Below, piece after piece: positions 59,739 to 64,000 of a DNA stretch of 64,000 nucleotides. A program made the translations under genes and the position numbers. The first letter of the stretch is position 1; each line of letters starts with the position of its first letter. Source of the DNA: Thermococcus thermotolerans (GTDB lineage Archaea; Methanobacteriota_B; Thermococci; Thermococcales; Thermococcaceae); the NCBI RefSeq assembly GCF_024707485.1, contig NZ_CP102602.1, positions 1,736,001 through 1,800,000 on the forward strand, read 5' to 3'. The notes beneath the pieces are model-generated. The model worked only from the letters and a program-made list of their open reading frames with translations. It was not told the origin of the DNA and searched no databases.

Positions 59739-61297
59739 CCTGTGCACTCCACAACCGACAGGTCGTCCCTTCTGAAAACGCAGTGCCCGAAAACATCCGC
59801 TTCCCCCGTCCATCCGGAAAGACCGTATGTCACCCTTATGTATTCGCCGCTCACTCTGAGGCGCACTCTGACGCCCAGAAGATGTTCCCCGGCGCTCGCC
59901 ACGAAGACTTTTTTCGTCTCGTTTCCCCTTAAGGCGTAGATGAAGGCATCGCCGCTGAACAGACTCGCCCCGGCGATGTAAACCTCTTCCCCCACAACCT
60001 TGACGTCCGTGATGTAGAACTTGTACTCGTCGGGGCAGAACTGAAACGTCTCTTCCCCACTCAGGGGATCCAGAAAATAGACGCAGCCCTGGGGGATGTA
60101 CTCATCGGAGAGTACAAGAACGATGCTGCCGTTCTGGTAGCCCGAGGGAATGGCCGGAAGTTCCCGCTCCCACAGGATGCTCAGGTTGTGGTCAAAAAAC
60201 ACTCCTTCCCCTCCTGTTGATTCGCCCGGATAGTACGTGTACACCAGAACGCCCTCTGGGGTGCACATGCGCTTTCCGTCGGGCCCTTTAAGGGTCACGT
60301 TAACCGTTCTGTTCCCCGTTTGGAGGGTGAAGTGGGTGTAGTATTCGGTGTCTTCTGTGGTTCTCTTCAAGATCCGCAGCGACGGGGGACAGGCAAACAT
60401 CGTGGTACCTCCAGTGGGGGATCTTTGGTTGTCCCCCTGCCCCGTGTCCGTGAGGGCCTCTATCGGATACGGAACACTTCCCGTGGGACTGATTACGTAA
60501 ACGGTATTCCCCTCGATCTTAACCCCACTGGGTCTCTTCTCCAGCTCCCTGCACGCGAGCCTCTCCAGTTCGGGGGTAAAGAGACAGAGGCCCTTCCTCT
60601 CGCCGCTACCGTTGGTGAAGCGATACGCGACGGCCACGTACTCCTCTGTGGCGGCCAAGTGGAGCTCGGCACTCACTTGAGCCCCGCTCAGGGAGTCAAA
60701 GTAGACGAGTCTGAGCTTGTCATCCTCCACCATGTGAACGTATCCCGTGGACGTCGCCAGGTAAATCGCCCCGTCCCTGAGCACGATGTCGCCCACCCTT
60801 CCCCCACCCGGAAGTTCACGGGAAAGAACGATCCTCCCGGTTTCCATGTCTACCAGGTAGAGAACCGGGTTGATCCTTGGGTTCCGGCTTCCCTGCTTTA
60901 CAAATATTCCCTTACCCTCCGTTGAGGCCCAGAACTCTGTGAAGCCTGGGAACCTCTTCCTCCACACGACCCGACCGGACTTCTCCACCAGCAGGAACTC
61001 CGTGGGTTTGGAGGTCTCGTTGGGATAGCCGGCGTACAGAAGAATGCCCTCTTTGAGCGGCACGTCTCCACCGACCTTACCCTCTAATGTGTAGGGGCCA
61101 AAGGTGGTGCCGTTGAGCGTAACCGTGAAGTTGACGAAGTGGGTGCCGTTAACTTCGTAGGGATGGATGCCAACTGAGAATGAGCTGCCTATGGTCTCTG
61201 TGGGCGTTTCCTCGCTGGTCTGGGATACGCATGCCGCGATAACGACCACTGCGGCAATTCCTAGTGCTAAAAGGGGATGGCCGAATTTCACGGGCAT
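59735..61297 (-). CDS. Secreted lipoprotein with beta-propeller-like repeats
   Basis: A 520-residue protein. LLALGIAAVVVIAACVSQTSEETPTET is a lipoprotein-type signal (lipobox AAC, Cys near 23) followed by a Thr/Ser/Glu linker. The rest is built of short strands with repeated units of the type YLVDMETGRIVLSREL, IYLATSTGYVHMVEDDKLRLVYFD and VYFLDPLSGEETFQFCPDEYKFYI, as in PQQ/WD-like propellers. Eight or so cysteines in the ectodomain (GLCLFTPELERLAC, MFACPPS, RMCTPEG) could form disulfides. Function unknown; surface-exposed, probably anchored by a lipid on Cys. ATG at 61295-61297. Confidence 0.82.
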   Translation of the reverse strand: MPVKFGHPLLALGIAAVVVIAACVSQTSEETPTETIGSSFSVGIHPYEVNGTHFVNFTVTLNGTTFGPYTLEGKVGGDVPLKEGILLYAGYPNETSKPTEFLLVEKSGRVVWRKRFPGFTEFWASTEGKGIFVKQGSRNPRINPVLYLVDMETGRIVLSRELPGGGRVGDIVLRDGAIYLATSTGYVHMVEDDKLRLVYFDSLSGAQVSAELHLAATEEYVAVAYRFTNGSGERKGLCLFTPELERLACRELEKRPSGVKIEGNTVYVISPTGSVPYPIEALTDTGQGDNQRSPTGGTTMFACPPSLRILKRTTEDTEYYTHFTLQTGNRTVNVTLKGPDGKRMCTPEGVLVYTYYPGESTGGEGVFFDHNLSILWERELPAIPSGYQNGSIVLVLSDEYIPQGCVYFLDPLSGEETFQFCPDEYKFYITDVKVVGEEVYIAGASLFSGDAFIYALRGNETKKVFVASAGEHLLGVRVRLRVSGEYIRVTYGLSGWTGEADVFGHCVFRRDDLSVVECTG

Positions 61298-61337
61298 CCC
61301 CGGTATTACTATCGAACGTTTTTCCTAAAAACCTTTC

Positions 61338-62624
61338 TCAATCGTTTTCAACTGACAGCCTCTTTATCCCAACCCCAAGCCTCGTGAGTTCCTTTATCAT
61401 CCCCATCTGGATGTAGGCCTCTATCCGCGTCTCCTCTCCGTACTCCACATTCAGAACCTCACCTATGGCGTTTATCAGAGCCATGACCTGCGGAACCTTC
61501 TCTGGTTCGCCTACAGTTATCTCGAAGGCACCGTACTTGGGCAGTGTGAGTATGACCTCTTCGAGGGCGCTGTACAGCTCCTCCAGCTGGCCGAGCTTTG
61601 CCGATATCGCCACCACGCGGGAGACGTTTACACCGCGCTCCTCGATTATTTCCCCTATCCTCCTTGCCTTGTCCCTCACGTCCTCCTCAGTGGTCAGGTC
61701 CCTCTTATTGAGTACCACTATCATTGGCTTATCGAGTGTTTTAAGCTCTCTTAGGACGTTAATGGACGCCAGGAACTTCCTCCTTATCTCGCCCCACGGT
61801 TCGCTTACGTCCAGAACGAGGAGTATTATGTCCGCCTTCACTATCTCCTCCAGCGTCGAGTGAAAGGCCTCGACTATGAAGGGCGGCAGGCCGTCTATGA
61901 ACCCGACAGTATCGGTAACGAGAACCCTCTTCCCGCCGAGTTTAAACCGCCTGGTGGTCGTATCCAGGGTCGTGAACATCTGATTCTTGGCTTCGATCCC
62001 TTCCCTTGCGAGCGCGTTCAGGAGCGTGGACTTGCCCGCGTTGGTGTAGCCCGCGAGGGCCAAGAGTATGAACCCGACCTCTTCGCGCCTTTTCCTCTTG
62101 ACCTCCCTGTCCGCTTTGACCTTCTCAAGCTCCTTTCTGATTCTGCCCATCCGGTACCTGATGTGCTTGAGGTATTGTTGCGTCTGGTACTCGCCCATAC
62201 CCTTGAATCCCGCCCTATCACCGAGTTTTATCCTCCGTATAGCCTCCTTCACGAGCGGAACCTCGTACTGGAGGGAGGCGAGTTCAACCTGGAGCTTGGC
62301 CTCCTTTGAGTGGGCCCTCTTTTCGAATATCTCAAGGACGAGCTGCCACTTATCGATGATTTCAACCCTCAGCTCCTTCCAGAGATTGTAGGCCTGGCTC
62401 GGCGTGAGCTTATTGGCGAATACGACCTTATCCGGTCCGAGCTCCCTTACAAGCTCCTTCAGCTCCTCCAGTTTGCCCTTTCCGATGTTGTACTTGGGGT
62501 GCTCCTCTCTGTTCTGCTCCAGAACTGCCACTACCTCGTAGCCGGCACTCCTGAGGAGCTCTTCAAACTCCTCTCGGCTTATCCTTTCCCGCCGTGATTT
62601 CCTTATGACGCCTATCGCCCTCAT
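61338..62624 (-). CDS. hflX: HflX-type ribosome-associated GTPase
   Basis: A 428-residue GTPase. The N-terminal HflX domain (NIGKGKLEELKELVRELGPDKVVFANKLTPSQAYNLWKEL) is followed by a coiled helix region (RAHSKEAKLQVELASLQYEVPLVKEAIRRIK...GEYQTQQYLKHIRYRMGRIRKELEK). The G domain contains G1 GYTNAGKST, G3 DTVGFI and G4 NKRD. HflX splits or rescues stalled ribosomes under stress in bacteria; archaeal members bind the large subunit. ATG at 62622-62624 with a GTG one codon earlier. Divergent from the AhpD-like gene. Confidence 0.94.
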   Translation of the reverse strand: MRAIGVIRKSRRERISREEFEELLRSAGYEVVAVLEQNREEHPKYNIGKGKLEELKELVRELGPDKVVFANKLTPSQAYNLWKELRVEIIDKWQLVLEIFEKRAHSKEAKLQVELASLQYEVPLVKEAIRRIKLGDRAGFKGMGEYQTQQYLKHIRYRMGRIRKELEKVKADREVKRKRREEVGFILLALAGYTNAGKSTLLNALAREGIEAKNQMFTTLDTTTRRFKLGGKRVLVTDTVGFIDGLPPFIVEAFHSTLEEIVKADIILLVLDVSEPWGEIRRKFLASINVLRELKTLDKPMIVVLNKRDLTTEEDVRDKARRIGEIIEERGVNVSRVVAISAKLGQLEELYSALEEVILTLPKYGAFEITVGEPEKVPQVMALINAIGEVLNVEYGEETRIEAYIQMGMIKELTRLGVGIKRLSVEND

Positions 62625-62669
62625 CACAACCGCCTACACTGTGGCCTTTATATCCTTTTGGCATAGTTT

Positions 62670-62700
62670 CCAACCTAAAGTTGGGGATATGCCTTTAAAC
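62670..62700 (+). promoter_or_regulatory. Promoter of the AhpD-like gene with CCAAC/GTTGG inverted repeat
   Basis: CCAAC-CTAAA-GTTGG (62670-62684) stands just upstream of the TATA-like GCCTTTAAACC (62691-62701), about 35 bp before the GTG at 62731. The CTAAAGTTGG half resembles the arm of the pyrE palindrome (AAAGTTGG). Confidence 0.4.
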
Positions 62701-62730
62701 CTAAAATGCAAGTTATTCACGGTGGTTCCC

Positions 62731-63090
62731 GTGGACTGCGAAGAGGTTAACGTCAAACTTAGGGAAATAGAAGAACTTCTAGATATTCTTGGAAAAAAAC
62801 ATCCCAAGGAAATGGGAGCTTTTTCGAGGTTCCTGAAGGAGGTCATTGACAATAAAACCCTCACAACGCGGGAAAAGGAGCTTATAGCGGTGGCTCTCGG
62901 AATAGCCCAAGGATGTGAGTGGTGTATAGCACTCCACACTCACAAGGCCCTCGAAGCCGGCGCAAAGCCTGAGGAGCTTATAGAGGCAGGACTTGTCGCG
63001 GTTCTCATGGCCGGCGGGCCCGCTCTAATGCACCTGATCCCGCTTATGAAGGCAATAGAAAACTTCCAGAAGGGAGCTGAAAAGGATTGA
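62731..63090 (+). CDS. AhpD-like/carboxymuconolactone decarboxylase-family protein
   Basis: A 119-residue all-helical protein. ALGIAQGCEWCIALHTHKALEAGAKPEELIEA contains the redox motif C-x2-C with a following His, the AhpD active-site pattern. Proteins of this kind reduce peroxiredoxin-type partners or act as oxidoreductases; the bacterial lipoamide partner is not expected here. It starts with GTG (VDCEEVNVKLREIEELLD), six bases after GGTGG, and a TATA box at 62691-62701 supports that. An in-frame ATG at 62689 overlaps the TATA and is rejected. Confidence 0.88.
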   Translation: MDCEEVNVKLREIEELLDILGKKHPKEMGAFSRFLKEVIDNKTLTTREKELIAVALGIAQGCEWCIALHTHKALEAGAKPEELIEAGLVAVLMAGGPALMHLIPLMKAIENFQKGAEKD

Positions 63091-63103
63091 GGGATTTTCT
63101 TTT

Positions 63104-63439
63104 TCATTCCTCTGTGAGTTTGAGTATCGCCTCTGCCAGGTCCCCCTTGGCCTCTTCCAGGGCTTTCTTTGCAGTATCGTAGTCGACGCCGGCCTGCTCC
63201 ATGACGAGCTTTATGTCCTCCTCCGGGATGCTGATCACTGTCCTTACTTCTTCACTGCCCGGGACTATCTGGTAGCTCTTTTCCCCCTGAGCGGTGATTA
63301 TTGTGATCAGGGGGTCTTTAAGGATTATCTCCTTGTTTTCGAGCCTGATTATTACCTCCTTAACGCCCTCAAGCTCCTCCATCTTGATGCCCATCTGGCG
63401 CATGAGCTTCTTCATCTGCCTGGGGTTCATTCCCATCAT
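63104..63439 (-). CDS. nac: Nascent polypeptide-associated complex protein (archaeal NAC)
   Basis: A 111-residue chaperone bound at the ribosomal tunnel exit. [64 protein letters not shown] is the NAC beta-barrel domain, and [36 protein letters not shown] the C-terminal UBA domain. Archaeal NAC is a homodimer of this alpha-type chain. GGTGGTAGGG precedes ATG at 63437-63439 (second ATG at 63434). T-rich sequence after the stop (63094-63103 on the other strand) separates it from the convergent AhpD-like gene. Confidence 0.95.
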   Translation of the reverse strand: MMGMNPRQMKKLMRQMGIKMEELEGVKEVIIRLENKEIILKDPLITIITAQGEKSYQIVPGSEEVRTVISIPEEDIKLVMEQAGVDYDTAKKALEEAKGDLAEAILKLTEE

Positions 63440-63527
63440 CCCTACCACCTGAGGAGAGTTCCACCCAGATTTTAAAAAGGTTGGCAAAGTTTTTTAGGTG
63501 CCCCGCGGAATCCTCTCCGGGGGGAGA

Positions 63528-63710
63528 ATGTCGTACATCCCTCGAAGTATCCCCACTGACTTCCAGATAGTATTCGGCTTCTTTGCCATAGCCCTGCTCC
63601 TCCTGGCGATCTGGTTCTTCTTCGACTGGATGGAGCGCTATGCTGAGAAAAGGGCGAGGGAAATCGAGGAGGAACTGGAGGAGCTGGAGGAAATGGGAGA
63701 GGTGTATTAA
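63528..63710 (+). CDS. Small single-span membrane protein
   Basis: A 60-residue protein: MSYIPRSIPTDFQIVFGFFAIALLLLAIWFFFDWMERYAEK. One transmembrane helix (about 13-33), then a Glu-rich cytoplasmic coil (REIEEELEELEEMGEVY). GGGGGGAG lies five bases before the ATG; the frame is open upstream to 63498 without a ribosome binding site. No family recognised. Its dense acidic tail may bind a basic partner, which is inference. Confidence 0.7.
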   Translation: MSYIPRSIPTDFQIVFGFFAIALLLLAIWFFFDWMERYAEKRAREIEEELEELEEMGEVY

Positions 63711-63730
63711 GAATTGCGTTTGCCAAAAAC

Positions 63731-63738
63731 TATTTATT
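63731..63738 (+). promoter_or_regulatory. TATA box of the AbrB-type gene
   Basis: ACTATTTATTTT is centred about 26 bp before the ATG at 63761, so the mRNA is likely leaderless; no ribosome binding site is present before the ATG. Confidence 0.55.
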
Positions 63739-63760
63739 TTCCAAAAACCCAATCTTTACC

Positions 63761-64000
63761 ATGGCAGTGGAAGTTGTGAGACTTGATGACAACGGGAGGG
63801 TTTACCTACCCGCCAGCATCCGGAGGAGGCTCCGCTCCAGAGAGTTCTACATTGAGGAAAAGGACGGCAGGATAATTCTGATCCCCGTCAGGGAGAAGCT
63901 GATGAAATACCGGGGAATTTTCCGGGGGGAAAACCTCACCGGTGAAGAAATCGACGAAATAACCGAGAAAGAAACTGAAAAGCTCCTGAGGGGAGAGCTG
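63761..64000 (+). CDS. AbrB/MazE/SpoVT-type DNA-binding protein, probable VapB antitoxin (3' end cut)
   Basis: The 80 visible residues begin MAVEVVRLDDNGRVYLPASIRRRLRSREFYIEEKDGRIILIPV, a swapped-hairpin AbrB fold (about 1-45). An acidic tail follows (LTGEEIDEITEKETEKLLRGEL), typical of VapB antitoxins, which wrap a PIN-domain VapC toxin. A VapC gene is expected just after the window end but cannot be seen. The reading frame is still open at base 64000. Confidence 0.85.
   Translation, partial: MAVEVVRLDDNGRVYLPASIRRRLRSREFYIEEKDGRIILIPVREKLMKYRGIFRGENLTGEEIDEITEKETEKLLRGEL

Overview
The window is chromosomal DNA of a hyperthermophilic archaeon of the order Thermococcales, most likely a GC-rich Thermococcus. 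The evidence is the gene content: a GAPOR tungsten enzyme, shared-gamma POR/VOR 2-oxoacid:ferredoxin oxidoreductases, archaeal NAC, TFE-alpha, archaeosine synthase, LrpA, an ATP-dependent DNA ligase next to pantoate kinase, and a tRNA-Trp gene whose intron carries box C/D motifs. Genes are tightly packed, many pairs overlap by 4 bp (ATGA, GTGA or TTGA), starts are often preceded by GGTG-type ribosome binding sites, and TATA boxes lie about 25 bp upstream of presumed transcript starts. I see no CRISPR array, insertion sequence, rRNA or replication origin.

Layout. 1-5 kb: cut LrgA-like gene, a beta-rich unknown, a radical SAM tetraether-lipid-synthase-like enzyme and a family-4 uracil-DNA glycosylase. 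5-15.5 kb: NhaC antiporter, pantoate kinase and DNA ligase, a PrsW-like membrane protein, pyrE, a MinD-like ATPase with a small winged-helix partner, an RNA m5U methyltransferase, lrpA, tRNA-Gly(CCC), and two methyltransferases. 15.7-21.6 kb: a seven-gene operon of secreted or anchored proteins plus an ABC transporter, the strongest candidate for an undescribed system. 21.6-28 kb: small DUF protein, archaeosine synthase, coiled-coil protein, SDH-type Clp-fold protease, carbamate kinase and a CrtI-like flavoprotein. 28.1-30.7 kb: an AT-rich two-gene locus encoding a secreted beta-rich protein and a secreted alpha/alpha-toroid repeat protein.

30.8-39 kb is a carbon-metabolism block on the minus strand: fbp, glpK, a GlpA-like dehydrogenase, an NAD(P)/FAD oxidoreductase, a DUF1667 protein and gor (GAPOR). 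Glycerol would enter as glycerol-3-phosphate, then DHAP and GAP. GAPOR would take GAP to 3-phosphoglycerate with ferredoxin reduction, while FBP aldolase/phosphatase would draw triose phosphates into gluconeogenesis. Near-perfect Thermococcales glycolytic motifs (TATCAC-N5-GTGATA) lie downstream of the gor TATA box (repressing position) and upstream of the fbp TATA box (activating position).

39-52 kb holds tRNA-Trp, an EamA exporter, gcvT, a universal stress protein, DUF99, cutA, acylphosphatase, an ACT regulator, a PfkB kinase, a DrrAB-type ABC exporter, TFE-alpha, DUF2110, a polytopic membrane protein, a GC-rich structured island and an Mrp ATPase. 52.9-58.6 kb is the porG-vorDAB-porDAB operon. 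The window ends with a PiT transporter, a lipoprotein, HflX, an AhpD-like protein, NAC, a small membrane protein and a cut AbrB-type gene.
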